NCBI GenBank assembly: GCA_944323365.1
Contig: CALUSG010000025.1
Location: 1-52,049, forward strand
DNA: 52,049 nucleotides
Direction of reading: 5' to 3'
Source of the DNA: Candidatus Gastranaerophilales bacterium
GTDB taxonomy: Bacteria > Cyanobacteriota > Vampirovibrionia > Gastranaerophilales > Gastranaerophilaceae
In this document: positions 1-8,435 of the stretch, piece by piece
How the letters are laid out: each line of letters begins with the position of its first letter
How positions within the stretch are numbered: position 1 is the first letter of the stretch
Translations under genes and position numbers: made by a program
The notes under the pieces: generated by a model
Told to the model about the DNA's origin: nothing
Seen by the model: the letters and a program-made list of their open reading frames with translations, nothing else
The model's database searches: none

Positions 1-22
1 GTTTCTCTTTCTTTTGCAAGCG

Positions 23-60
23 TTTTCTTTCTCTTTGCTTCGCAACAAAGAGAAAGAAAA
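23..60. repeat. Perfect 15-bp inverted repeat
   Basis: The arm at 23-37 is the exact reverse complement of the arm at 46-60, with an 8-nt spacer. The arms are pure pyrimidine or purine runs ending in CTTTG/CAAAG. A related pyrimidine run sits at 2-17. No T-tract follows on either strand, so a standard intrinsic terminator is not obvious. It may be the end of a gene lying left of the window. Confidence 0.6.
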
Positions 61-153
61 TGCTGAAATATGGCAATAATAGTTTTTATGTAAAAATAAA
101 TTACATAATGTTGTGCCCTGCCTCAAGCAGATAATTATTTATTATGTAAATTC

Positions 154-182
154 TTGCAAAACGCAAAAACTTTTGCTAAAAT
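154..182 (+). promoter_or_regulatory. Promoter of the 190-792 gene, leaderless geometry
   Basis: TTGCAA (154-159), 17-nt spacer and TAAAAT (177-182), the latter preceded by TGC (174-176) as an extended -10. The -10 ends 8 nt before the ATG at 190, so transcription should start at or next to the start codon. Confidence 0.6.
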
Positions 183-189
183 CTTTATT

Positions 190-792
190 ATGAAAAAATT
201 ATTTTTATTAATAGCTTTGTTGATTTTTGGATTAGCGGTTAACGCTGAAGGCATTACTTTGACCGGTGAAGCTCGTTTCGATTGGGTGGATATGTCCCAA
301 ATCCAAAGAGATTCTACTATTGAATACTATCACGATATACTGTTCGGGGATAGTGCGGTTAAGGAATTGTCCAAAGATGAATTTAAACAAAAGTTTCAGA
401 GCTTTAAAAAAGATGAAAACTATAAAGAACATTATATGCTTGCTAAAGATGATGTAAAAGAAACAAAAGATGCTAATATTTGTTCTTTTTATTATAAAAA
501 TAATATTTTGATTATATATGCTTTGCAATATAAAAATAACCCGAACAATGTGTTTTATTATGACCCGTATGGCCGCTTAAGATATGTTGATATTATTTCT
601 GAGAATTATCCCAATTTTCCATATAATTCCAAACAATTTAAATCAAATGGCAAACTTGTAAGTGCTATTTACTTTAAATCTAAGGATCTTCAATATATGT
701 ATGAGCCTGATGGAAAATTCAGAGGGGTTTGGTATAAAGAAAAAATGTATGACCGCAAAGGTAAACAAACCGTTATCAGAACTAACTGGTAA
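190..792 (+). CDS. Secreted hypothetical protein
   Basis: About 200 residues. The ATG at 190 is preferred over an upstream start at 154 because it begins directly with a signal peptide (MKKLFLLIALLIFGLAVNAEG: basic N-terminus, hydrophobic core, A-x-A-like cleavage site) and because a promoter -10 lies just ahead of it. The mature part is rich in Tyr, Lys and Asp. Its C-terminal half carries repeated aromatic-Asp-Gly turns (YYDPYGRL, YEPDGKF, YDRKGK), which suggest short beta-hairpin repeats. I do not recognise a family. It is presumably exported to the periplasm or surface. It stands alone and converges on thrS. Confidence 0.75.
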   Translation: MKKLFLLIALLIFGLAVNAEGITLTGEARFDWVDMSQIQRDSTIEYYHDILFGDSAVKELSKDEFKQKFQSFKKDENYKEHYMLAKDDVKETKDANICSFYYKNNILIIYALQYKNNPNNVFYYDPYGRLRYVDIISENYPNFPYNSKQFKSNGKLVSAIYFKSKDLQYMYEPDGKFRGVWYKEKMYDRKGKQTVIRTNW

Positions 793-793
793 A

Positions 794-816
794 AAAGCAG
801 GCATTAAGCCTGCTTT
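794..816 (-). terminator. Intrinsic terminator of thrS
   Basis: Stem 794-802 (AAAGCAGGC) pairs with 808-816, loop of 5 nt. Read on the minus strand the stem is followed by a run of T. It overlaps the last codons of thrS and sits between convergent genes. Confidence 0.75.
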
Positions 817-2600
817 GCAAATGATTCTGAAGAACGTGAATGTATTTCTTGCTCTATTTTAGAAATAAAGTCATCTACATTCATTGTTCCAACCTGTCCA
901 ATGCCTCTTGCACGAACGGCAACGGAATTGGATTCTATTTCTTTATCGCCTATTACAACTACATATGGAATTTTTTTATCTTGAAGACTTTCTCTTATTT
1001 TGTAGTTCATACTTTCGGATCTGTCATCAAGTTTTACTCTAATTCCTGCGTCACGCATTTTTTTGTATACTTTTTCGGCGAAATCTACGTGTTTTTCGTT
1101 AGAAATCGGTACAATTGCTACCTGTGTAGGAGCCAACCAGGTCGGGAATGCTCCTGCAAAGTGTTCTATCAAGATACCATGGAATCTTTCCATTGAACCA
1201 AATACAACCCTATGCAACATTACAGGTGTTTTCATTGCTCCGTCTTTGTCTTGATATTTTATTCCGAAACGTTCAGGTAAGTTGAAGTCAAGCTGGATTG
1301 TACCGCATTGCCATGTTCTTCCTATTGCATCTTTAATTTTGAAATCAATTTTTGGACCATAAAATGCTCCATCTCCTTCATTAATTTCGTATTTCATGCC
1401 ACGTCTGTCCATTGCCTCTTTTAATCCGGCTTCTGCTCTGTCCCAGTTTTCAATCTCTCCAACAAAACTTTCCGGACGGGTTGATAATTCAACTTCAAAC
1501 TCCATGTTGAATAAGCCCATTGTGTCTGCTACAAAATCAATTATTGCATTGATTTCATCTACCAGCTGTTCAGGGGTACAAAATACGTGTGCATCATCCT
1601 GAGTAAAACCTTGAACTCTTGTTAAACCTGATAGAGCTCCGGATTTTTCTTTTCTGTAAACTGTTCCTAACTCAGCCATTCTTAACGGTAAAGATCTGTA
1701 TGAATGTCTGTTCGCTTGATATATTAATATATGGAAAGGACAGTTCATCGGTTTTAATATAAATTGATCTTCGCTGTCTTCGTCTTTTTGAATAAAAAAC
1801 ATGTTATCTTTATAGTGAGCAGCGTGTCCTGAAATTTCCCACAATTTTGATTTTGCTATATGAGGTGTATTAACTATAACATAGCCGCGTTTTCTGTGTT
1901 CTGTACGCCAGTAGTTTTCTATTTCTTCTCTTACTACTGCCAAATTAGGATGCCATAAGACTAAGCCGCCGCCAAGTTCATCTCTTGTTGAAAATAAATC
2001 AAGTTTTGTTCCTAATTTTCTGTGATCACGCTTTTCAGCTTCTTCTAGGAAATTTAGATATCCTGCTAAATCTTCTTTTGTCCAAAATGCTGTTGCGTAA
2101 ATCCTTTGCAGCATCTTGTTGTTTTCATTTCCTCTCCAATATGCTCCAGCTACTTTTAATAACTTTATTGCATTTGGTTTTATATAACTTGTGTTTGGAA
2201 GGTGTGGACCTGCACAAAGATCATTAAACAATACATTGCCGTCTTTGTCCTTTGTTAGATATAAGGTCGGATTGTCATTCCGGTGTTCTTCCAATAATTC
2301 AGCCTTGTAAATTTCACCTTCTTTTTTGAATTCTTCAATTTGTTTGTCTACATCAGGTATAACATATTTTTCAAAAGTTAGATTTTGTTTAACTATGTTT
2401 TTTATTTCTTCTTCAATTTTTACAAGGTCATCTTCTGTAAAAGCATGACCGTCTGTTAAATCAAAATCATAATAAAACCCGGTTTCTGTTGCCGGCCCGA
2501 TAGCTAACTTTGCTGACGGGAACAGTTTTTGAACCGCCTGTGCCATGATGTGTGATGTGGAGTGTCTTAATACTCCGAGTGTTGATTCGTTTTTTTCCAT
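804..2600 (-). CDS. thrS: Threonine--tRNA ligase lacking the TGS domain
   Basis: Charges tRNA-Thr with threonine in the cytoplasm. The start is set at 2600 because an AAGGAAA ribosome-binding site precedes that ATG; an upstream in-frame start at 2654 has none. The protein (598 aa) begins almost at once with the editing domain (HSTSH at residues 13-17, then CAGPH), followed by the class II catalytic core (KPMNCPFH zinc cysteine, RMAELGTVYR motif 2, HRVVFGSMERF motif 3) and the C-terminal anticodon-binding domain. The usual ~60-residue N-terminal TGS domain of the E. coli enzyme (642 aa) is absent. It is a single-gene unit transcribed away from the XRE gene at 2829. Confidence 0.96.
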   Translation of the reverse strand: MEKNESTLGVLRHSTSHIMAQAVQKLFPSAKLAIGPATETGFYYDFDLTDGHAFTEDDLVKIEEEIKNIVKQNLTFEKYVIPDVDKQIEEFKKEGEIYKAELLEEHRNDNPTLYLTKDKDGNVLFNDLCAGPHLPNTSYIKPNAIKLLKVAGAYWRGNENNKMLQRIYATAFWTKEDLAGYLNFLEEAEKRDHRKLGTKLDLFSTRDELGGGLVLWHPNLAVVREEIENYWRTEHRKRGYVIVNTPHIAKSKLWEISGHAAHYKDNMFFIQKDEDSEDQFILKPMNCPFHILIYQANRHSYRSLPLRMAELGTVYRKEKSGALSGLTRVQGFTQDDAHVFCTPEQLVDEINAIIDFVADTMGLFNMEFEVELSTRPESFVGEIENWDRAEAGLKEAMDRRGMKYEINEGDGAFYGPKIDFKIKDAIGRTWQCGTIQLDFNLPERFGIKYQDKDGAMKTPVMLHRVVFGSMERFHGILIEHFAGAFPTWLAPTQVAIVPISNEKHVDFAEKVYKKMRDAGIRVKLDDRSESMNYKIRESLQDKKIPYVVVIGDKEIESNSVAVRARGIGQVGTMNVDDFISKIEQEIHSRSSESFAKQA

Positions 2601-2669
2601 TTTTTTCCTTTCGTCCTTCGGGTTTCCTGGTAAATTTTGTTTAAATAATAACATTTATATAAACTTTTA

Positions 2670-2689
2670 CCACCCGGGGCGGACCCCCC
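2670..2689. promoter_or_regulatory. GC-rich patch in the thrS leader region
   Basis: Twenty consecutive bases of almost pure G/C in a strongly AT-rich background. It contains a CCCGGG palindrome and a GGGG-CGGA-CCCC mini-hairpin (2676-2687). It lies 70-90 nt upstream of the thrS start and probably within its 5' leader. A role in thrS control is only a guess. Confidence 0.3.
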
Positions 2690-2828
2690 TAACTATATCT
2701 TCCTCCATTGTATCATAAATATTGGCATGGACTTAAAATTCTATAATAATGGGTAATTGATTTTTAAATCATGTCGTAATAATTATAAATCATTAGCATA
2801 TGATAAAAAATAAGGTAACATAATAAAT

Positions 2829-3050
2829 ATGGATAGAGAAAAAATTATTAAAATTTTTGCGGAAAATTTGAGAGCAGAAAGAGCGAGAAAGAAATATTCA
2901 CAGGAATTTTTAGCGGAGAAAGCCGATATTACACCGGAATATTTGGCAAGAGTAGAACACGAAAAATATAGTCCATCATTGGTTGTTATTGCAAGATTAG
3001 CTTTGGCATTAGGAATAACCGTTGATAAATTAATTCCTTTAGATGTTTAA
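2829..3050 (+). CDS. Small XRE/Cro-family HTH DNA-binding protein
   Basis: 73 residues, nearly all one helix-turn-helix domain of the lambda Cro/C1 type. It has the typical sequence RKKYSQEFLAEKADITPEYLARVE followed by a third-helix region ending in a short hydrophobic tail. No effector or oligomerisation domain is present, so it probably binds DNA as a simple dimer. An AAGG ribosome-binding site lies about 10 nt ahead of the ATG. It sits between the divergent thrS and the ssb operon, and its target is unknown. The sequence is written here only in outline; the HTH core spans roughly residues 15-65. Confidence 0.85.
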   Translation: MDREKIIKIFAENLRAERARKKYSQEFLAEKADITPEYLARVEHEKYSPSLVVIARLALALGITVDKLIPLDV

Positions 3051-3128
3051 CATTTCTTAACTACAATCAGGTTTTCACCTCAATATTTTCGTGTTTATAG
3101 TAGAATATTAATACGAAAGAGGTAACAC

Positions 3129-3464
3129 ATGAATACAGTAGTAATAGTAGGCAGAGTCGGAAGAGATGCTGAGGTAAGATATTTTGAATCAGGAAAAGTA
3201 AAGGCAAATTTTTCTGTTGCTGTCAATCGTTGGGATTCAAAAACAAAATCTGAAGTTGCCGACTGGTTTAATGTTGATGTTTGGGATAAGCAGGCAGAAT
3301 TTGCCGGAGAATATGTAAAAAAAGGTATTCAGGTTGCAGTAGACGGACGTATAGCTCAAAATAAATGGGTTGATAAAGCTACAGGCAGCGATCGTGAAAA
3401 CTTTTTAATTGTAGCTAACAGTATAAGATTATTGGGATCTAAAAAAGACGCAGAAGTTTTATGA
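3129..3464 (+). CDS. ssb: Single-stranded DNA-binding protein
   Basis: 111-residue OB-fold protein starting MNTVVIVGRVGRDAEVRY and containing FSVAVNRW and DWFNVDVWDKQAE, all typical of bacterial and cyanobacterial Ssb. It coats single-stranded DNA during replication and repair. It ends right after the OB fold (LLGSKKDAEVL) and has neither the Gly/Pro-rich linker nor the acidic DDDIPF-type tip that recruits partner proteins in most bacteria; short cyanobacterial Ssb proteins are similar. A GAGG ribosome-binding site precedes the ATG. Its stop overlaps the next start in ATGA, so it is translationally coupled to the DUF1537 kinase. Confidence 0.93.
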   Translation: MNTVVIVGRVGRDAEVRYFESGKVKANFSVAVNRWDSKTKSEVADWFNVDVWDKQAEFAGEYVKKGIQVAVDGRIAQNKWVDKATGSDRENFLIVANSIRLLGSKKDAEVL

Positions 3465-4765
3465 TAGTTAATTCAAGTGTTGTCGGTATTATAGCTGACG
3501 ATTTAACCGGAGCTAATGATACTGCTTTACAATTTCATTTAAAAGGTGCTAACACCCAAATATTATTAAGCGATGAAATCGATCCTTTAAATATTGCAGG
3601 GACTCAAACTTGGGCAATATCTACGGAATCACGTAATGTAACGCCTCATGAGGCTTACCTGAAAGTTAAAAAAACTGCTCAGATGTTTGAGAATGTTTTG
3701 AAACCTGATTATTTTTATAAAAAAATTGATTCAACTTTGAGAGGTCATATTGCGGTTGAAACATTAGCTATGTTAGAAGTTTTGGGTTGGGATGCCGTTG
3801 TTGTAATTCCTGCATTTCCTTCTGAAGGCAGAGTTACTGTAGGAGGATACCATCTTTTAAAAGGCATACCGATTGAAAGAACAGAGATGGCACGTGACCC
3901 ACATTCACCTATATTTGAATCTTATTTGCCTACACTATTAAAATCTCAAATACCTGAAGAATTTCATAATTTAGTAGGATTAATTGAACTTTCTACTGTT
4001 ATGAAAGGGGCAGGACCGGTATTAAAAAAACTTAATGAGATGATTAAGTCAGGTAAAAAATTAATAGTTGCGGATTCTGTGTCAACAACAGATATAGAAC
4101 AGCTTGTTTTGGCTATTGATAAGTCTGAATATAAAATATTACCTGCCGGTACGGCTGCTGCGGCAAGAGCTTTTAGTAATATATGGTTTGGCGATATTGA
4201 AATTTCTCATATAAAACAAAGTATTCCTGTTTTGCCTAAATTTATCGTATCAGGCAGTGCAACTCAAATTACGGCTAATCAGCTTGAAAGATTGGAGCAG
4301 AGCGATGAATTTAATACGCTTGTGATAAGTTTAGATTTAGACACGGTTTTGGGCGGAGTTAAAGAGGATTTAGTCCAACGAATAGTGTCAAATTTAGGTG
4401 AAAAGAATATTGTCGCAGTTCATACATCTAATTTAATAAAGAATTTTGACGGATTTTCTGATGAATCTTTGCGTGCAGAACTTACAAAAGCTGAGCTTGC
4501 AAGCGTCATAACGGACTTTTTATCGGAACTTGTAAGACAGGTCGCTGAGAAAAAAGAATTTATATTAATTTCATTAGGCGGAGAAACTTCATATAAGTGC
4601 TGTGCGGAATTAGGAGCTTTACAGCTGCAATTGATAGATGAAGTAGCTCCTGCAATTGCACTGTGTTTGGATCATGAAGCTCACTGGATTGTTACTAAGT
4701 CCGGAAATCTAGGCGGTACTAATACTTTAATCGATATTTTAAAATATTTTGAAAATCATGAATAA
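3461..4765 (+). CDS. Four-carbon acid sugar kinase family protein (DUF1537)
   Basis: 434 residues. The N-terminus has GIIADDLTGANDTALQF and the central KKIDSTLRGH motif typical of the DUF1537 (OtnK/DtnK) family. These kinases phosphorylate four-carbon sugar acids such as D-threonate or erythronate. The C-terminal nucleotide-binding half carries a SLGGETSYKC motif. It overlaps ssb by 4 nt and pdxA by 8 nt. A DUF1537 kinase next to a PdxA-like dehydrogenase is the arrangement known from threonate/erythronate catabolism, where the kinase product is oxidised by the PdxA homologue. Alternatively it could supply 4-phosphohydroxythreonine for vitamin B6. The substrate cannot be read from the sequence. 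Confidence 0.88.
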   Translation: MIVNSSVVGIIADDLTGANDTALQFHLKGANTQILLSDEIDPLNIAGTQTWAISTESRNVTPHEAYLKVKKTAQMFENVLKPDYFYKKIDSTLRGHIAVETLAMLEVLGWDAVVVIPAFPSEGRVTVGGYHLLKGIPIERTEMARDPHSPIFESYLPTLLKSQIPEEFHNLVGLIELSTVMKGAGPVLKKLNEMIKSGKKLIVADSVSTTDIEQLVLAIDKSEYKILPAGTAAAARAFSNIWFGDIEISHIKQSIPVLPKFIVSGSATQITANQLERLEQSDEFNTLVISLDLDTVLGGVKEDLVQRIVSNLGEKNIVAVHTSNLIKNFDGFSDESLRAELTKAELASVITDFLSELVRQVAEKKEFILISLGGETSYKCCAELGALQLQLIDEVAPAIALCLDHEAHWIVTKSGNLGGTNTLIDILKYFENHE

Positions 4766-5642
4766 AATTATAATAACAACAGGCGACCCTAACGGTATTG
4801 GAGCTGAAATTACAATCAAGGCTTTAAACAAACTTGATTTGCCGGTCAATGATGTCGTTTTGGTTTCTAATAAAAAAGTACTTGATTATTATGGAAGATT
4901 AAAAAAAGAATATGAATTGGCAGAAATTCCGTATGGTGAAATTTTGCCGGGTAAAGTTAGCAAAGAAGCAGGAGAATTTTGCTTCCAATCTTTAAAAAAG
5001 GCTTGCGAACTTAAAGGTAAAGCTATAGTTACTGCTCCTGTGTCTAAAAACGCACTTCATCTCGCCGGTCATAATTTTAACGGTCAAACTGAAATTTTGC
5101 AAAAATTTTTAGCTGATAATAGTCAGCATGCTGAAATGCTTTTTGTTGCCGGAAATTTCAGGGTATTGCTTTTAACAAGACACTGTGCATTAAAAGATGT
5201 TATCCTTACAAAAAATATTGTTGTTGAAAAAGTGACAGATCTTTATGAGTTTTTTGTGCAAAAATTAGGTATAAAATCTCCAAAATTCGCACTCTGCGGG
5301 TTTAATCCCCATGCCGGCGAAGACGGAATACTCGGTCGTGAAGAAATTGAAGTATTGCAGCCTGCTGTTGACGATTTACGCAGAAAAGGAATTAATATTA
5401 CTAACCCGCTGCCGGCTGATACGCTTTTTATTAAAGCTTTAAACTACGATTGTATTATTGCAAATTACCATGATCAAGGACTAATACCTATAAAAACTGT
5501 CGCCGGAATTAAAACGGTTAATATGACTATAGGATTGGATATTATTAGGACTTCTCCCGGACACGGTACTGCTTTTGATATCGCAGGTAAAAATATTGCC
5601 GATGAAACCGGCATGGTTGAAGCTATTAAAAGCATTTTGTAA
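4758..5642 (+). CDS. pdxA: PdxA family 4-phosphohydroxythreonine dehydrogenase
   Basis: 294 residues from the ATG at 4758; an upstream TTG at 4749 is less likely. It begins with IIITTGDPNGIGAEI and has the conserved metal-binding histidines in GHNFNGQTE, ANYHDQG and SPGHGTAFD. PdxA enzymes oxidise 4-phosphohydroxy-L-threonine with NAD in pyridoxal phosphate synthesis. PdxA2-type homologues act on threonate- or erythronate-4-phosphate after a DUF1537 kinase. The direct 8-nt overlap with such a kinase makes the second role plausible, but no pdxJ or aldolase partner is visible in the window to decide. Confidence 0.9.
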   Translation: MNKIIITTGDPNGIGAEITIKALNKLDLPVNDVVLVSNKKVLDYYGRLKKEYELAEIPYGEILPGKVSKEAGEFCFQSLKKACELKGKAIVTAPVSKNALHLAGHNFNGQTEILQKFLADNSQHAEMLFVAGNFRVLLLTRHCALKDVILTKNIVVEKVTDLYEFFVQKLGIKSPKFALCGFNPHAGEDGILGREEIEVLQPAVDDLRRKGINITNPLPADTLFIKALNYDCIIANYHDQGLIPIKTVAGIKTVNMTIGLDIIRTSPGHGTAFDIAGKNIADETGMVEAIKSIL

Positions 5643-5694
5643 ATATTTAAAAAATTAATTAGACTATCGATATATTTTGTTGTACGCTAAGTGT

Positions 5695-6030
5695 ATGAAT
5701 GCAAAACACGCAATGTACGGAATGGCTTTACTTACCCTTGGAATGCTTGGATATGGACGTATTCAGCAGGTTAAATTACAACAAAAATATAGTAATGAAA
5801 TTAAAGCCGTTGACCCAAATAGATACAATCAAATATTAAATACAACTAAAAATTTACCTTCCGATGACCATTTTAAAATTTGGAAAGAACAGTATTCTAA
5901 AATGGTTGACTCGTTGGATTCTGCAAAAATTCATGAAATACTTAAAAAAGACAGTGCAGCTAAAAAAGCTTATTTTGAAGCATCACTAAAACTTCAAGAT
6001 TCATTAAAATCTGTTGTAAAAAATATATAA
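5695..6030 (+). CDS. Small membrane-anchored hypothetical protein
   Basis: 111 residues from the ATG at 5695; an upstream TTG at 5677 is possible. One hydrophobic segment lies near the N-terminus (residues ~5-20), followed by a charged, mostly helical soluble part rich in Lys, Asp and Ser. No family recognised. It follows pdxA by 52 nt and precedes a strong bidirectional terminator, so it may be the last gene of the ssb operon or have its own promoter. There is no clear ribosome-binding site. Confidence 0.6.
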   Translation: MNAKHAMYGMALLTLGMLGYGRIQQVKLQQKYSNEIKAVDPNRYNQILNTTKNLPSDDHFKIWKEQYSKMVDSLDSAKIHEILKKDSAAKKAYFEASLKLQDSLKSVVKNI

Positions 6031-6056
6031 AAAAAGAGCTCGAAAGCTCTTTTTTT
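6030..6056. terminator. Bidirectional intrinsic terminator
   Basis: 11-bp stem (6030-6040 with 6045-6055) around a CGAA tetraloop. An A-run precedes it and a T-run follows it, so it works on both strands. It lies between the convergent 5695 gene and secF and overlaps the secF stop codon. Confidence 0.9.
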
Positions 6057-7053
6057 ATACTGCTAAAGTTTCTTTTGCAGGGGATTTCGGACTGTTCTTT
6101 TTGTCATTCCAAAAATCAATCAGCATACTGCAGAAGAATATACTTGAATAAGTTCCAATTGCAATACCTAAAATCATTGCTAATACAAAGTCTTTTGTAG
6201 TAACTCCGCCGAAGAAATACAATGCACCTAATGTAATTAAAGTTGTCAATGATGTATTAATACTTCTAGCCAAAGTTTGGTTAACTGACGCATCTACAAT
6301 TTCGCCGAAAGACATTTTTTTAGCATAATAGCGTAAATTTTCTCTTATTCTGTCAAATACAACGATAGTATCGTGAACAGAAAATCCGATAACGGTTAAA
6401 ATAGCTGTTATAAAAAGTCCGTCTATTTGAACATTATATACAAGTCCTAGAATAGAAAATATACCGCATACAAATAATACATCGTGTAAAATGCCCAGTA
6501 TAGCGGCAATAGCATAATCAAATCGGAAACGTATTGAAAGATATATACATATTCCTAAAAATGCTAAGCCTACGGCTATAAAAGAATTTTTAAACAATTC
6601 TTTTCCCATTGTAGGTCCGACAGAACTTACTTGAATAAGTTCAGGGTTTTCAAATTGTTCTTGCAGTGCAGATGTAATTTTTTCTGCATCATTAGAATGT
6701 TCATCAATAAATTTTGTTCTGATTGAAATTATTGAAGTTATAACCTGTTTTGTATGTTCTTGCTGGTCATTATTTACGTTTAAAATTTGAAGATAAGGGT
6801 TTTCAATACCTATTTCTTCGAGGTTTTTACGTGTAACGGCCAAATCGTCATTGGTTACTTTATGTGTAAGTCCGTATTGTAAAATAGTTCCGCCGGTATA
6901 ATCAATACCCACTTTCATAGGAGCATGGTTTGGATAAGTTACTGATGAATATACCATTGCAACAATTCCCGGGATAAGTAATACTGCCGACAAAACCATC
7001 CATAATATTCTATATTTAACTATATGTACTAAGTGTCTTTTTAAAGCAAACAT
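6055..7053 (-). CDS. secF: Protein translocase subunit SecF
   Basis: 332 residues, six predicted membrane segments. The family signature GIDYTGGTIL follows the first transmembrane helix, and the C-terminal block IGFSVHDTIVVFDRIREN is the conserved SecF transmembrane 4-5 region. With SecD it forms the RND-like SecDF complex that uses proton-motive force to pull secreted proteins out of SecYEG on the outer face of the inner membrane. It is 17 nt downstream of secD, in the order dapA-secD-secF. A GGA ribosome-binding site precedes the ATG. Confidence 0.97.
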   Translation of the reverse strand: MFALKRHLVHIVKYRILWMVLSAVLLIPGIVAMVYSSVTYPNHAPMKVGIDYTGGTILQYGLTHKVTNDDLAVTRKNLEEIGIENPYLQILNVNNDQQEHTKQVITSIISIRTKFIDEHSNDAEKITSALQEQFENPELIQVSSVGPTMGKELFKNSFIAVGLAFLGICIYLSIRFRFDYAIAAILGILHDVLFVCGIFSILGLVYNVQIDGLFITAILTVIGFSVHDTIVVFDRIRENLRYYAKKMSFGEIVDASVNQTLARSINTSLTTLITLGALYFFGGVTTKDFVLAMILGIAIGTYSSIFFCSMLIDFWNDKKNSPKSPAKETLAV

Positions 7054-7070
7054 TTTATTTTCATCCTTTC

Positions 7071-8372
7071 CTAGTCTAAAATACCAAATCGTGCTTTTTC
7101 ACGTTTTGTTTCAACAGCTTCATAACTTTTGCCTATTTCGTCTTTAGAAAGTCCGAATAGCTGCGGGTATTTTAATTCGCCTGTACCAAAAATTAAGTGC
7201 ATAAAGTTTTTAGTAATAGTAATAGCACTGAACATTGATACAATAACACCCAAAGCAAGAGTTAAAGCAAATCCTTTAACAACGCTTGTTCCTAATAAAT
7301 ACAGGATGGTACAGGTTATGATTGTTGTCATATTAGAGTCAAATATACTTGTAAATGCTCTGTCGAATCCGGAATTTATTGCCGTAAATAGATTTCTTCC
7401 CGCACGAAGTTCTTCTTTTGTACGTTCAAAAATCAAGATATTTGCGTCAACAGCCATTCCTATTGACAAAATGAAGCCTGCAATTCCGGCAAGAGTTAAC
7501 GTAACCGGTATTGTTTCAAACAAAGCAAATAAAATTAAACTATATATAATAAGAGCCAAATCGGCAATCAAGCCGGGTAATCTGTAATACAAAAGCATAA
7601 ACAGCATAACTGCTCCAAGTCCGATAATTCCTGCAAGTTTTGATTTTTCAATACTGTCAGCTCCAAGAGTAGGTCCTACGGTATTTTCTTCAACAATTTT
7701 AGCAGGTACAGGCAGAGCACCGGCATTTAACAGATTTACAACTCTTTCTGTATATTCATATGTAAAATCGCCGGTTATTTGGGCATTACCGCCGTAAATA
7801 GCTTCATTAACTCTCGGGTCAGAAAGCATATCCTCGTCAAAGAATATTGCCATACGTTTTCCGACAAGTTGTTCTGTTAATTCGTAGAATTTTTGGGCTC
7901 CTTCACTGTTAAATTCCAATGATATAGTCCATTTTCCGACATTATCCGTACTAACGGAAGCTTTTGAAAGGTCTTTTCCGGTAAGGCCTGTCGGAACCCA
8001 AATTGTTTCACCGTTTGGGCCTTTTTCTTCTTTTTTAAATTCAAGTTTTGCTGTTTCACCGATAAAAGCTTTTGCCTGTTTTAAGTCCTGTTGACCTGGA
8101 ATTTCAACAAGCAGTTTGTCATCTCCGACAAGCTGAACAACGGTTTCTGAAACACCTAATTTGTTAACACGGTTTTCTATGGCGAATTTTAATCTTTCCA
8201 TAATTTCCGGTGTAACTTTTGAAATGGAAGTCCCTTCTGTTTGTGCTTGTAAAACAAGTCTTGAACCCCCTACCAAATCAAGTCCGAGTTTTGGTTGATG
8301 AGTAAGAATTACAGCTGCTGATACAATTGTAATTAATACGATTACCCAAAACATAATAATTTTGTTTTTCAC
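7071..8372 (-). CDS. secD: Protein translocase subunit SecD
   Basis: 433 residues. The first membrane helix is followed by GLDLVGGSRL (SecD signature). A large periplasmic domain follows (roughly residues 40-250) with LLNAGALPVPAKIVEENTVGPTLG at its end, and then five membrane helices with SIGMAVDANILIFERTKEE. The start codon appears to be GTG at 8372 with GAGG upstream. It partners SecF directly downstream in driving protein export. At 433 aa it is shorter than E. coli SecD (615), as usual outside proteobacteria. Confidence 0.97.
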   Translation of the reverse strand: MKNKIIMFWVIVLITIVSAAVILTHQPKLGLDLVGGSRLVLQAQTEGTSISKVTPEIMERLKFAIENRVNKLGVSETVVQLVGDDKLLVEIPGQQDLKQAKAFIGETAKLEFKKEEKGPNGETIWVPTGLTGKDLSKASVSTDNVGKWTISLEFNSEGAQKFYELTEQLVGKRMAIFFDEDMLSDPRVNEAIYGGNAQITGDFTYEYTERVVNLLNAGALPVPAKIVEENTVGPTLGADSIEKSKLAGIIGLGAVMLFMLLYYRLPGLIADLALIIYSLILFALFETIPVTLTLAGIAGFILSIGMAVDANILIFERTKEELRAGRNLFTAINSGFDRAFTSIFDSNMTTIITCTILYLLGTSVVKGFALTLALGVIVSMFSAITITKNFMHLIFGTGELKYPQLFGLSKDEIGKSYEAVETKREKARFGILD

Positions 8373-8435
8373 TGTTTTTACCTCATTTATACTTATATTA
8401 TTTTATCAAAAATAAATTTTTATAGCCGATTCGGG

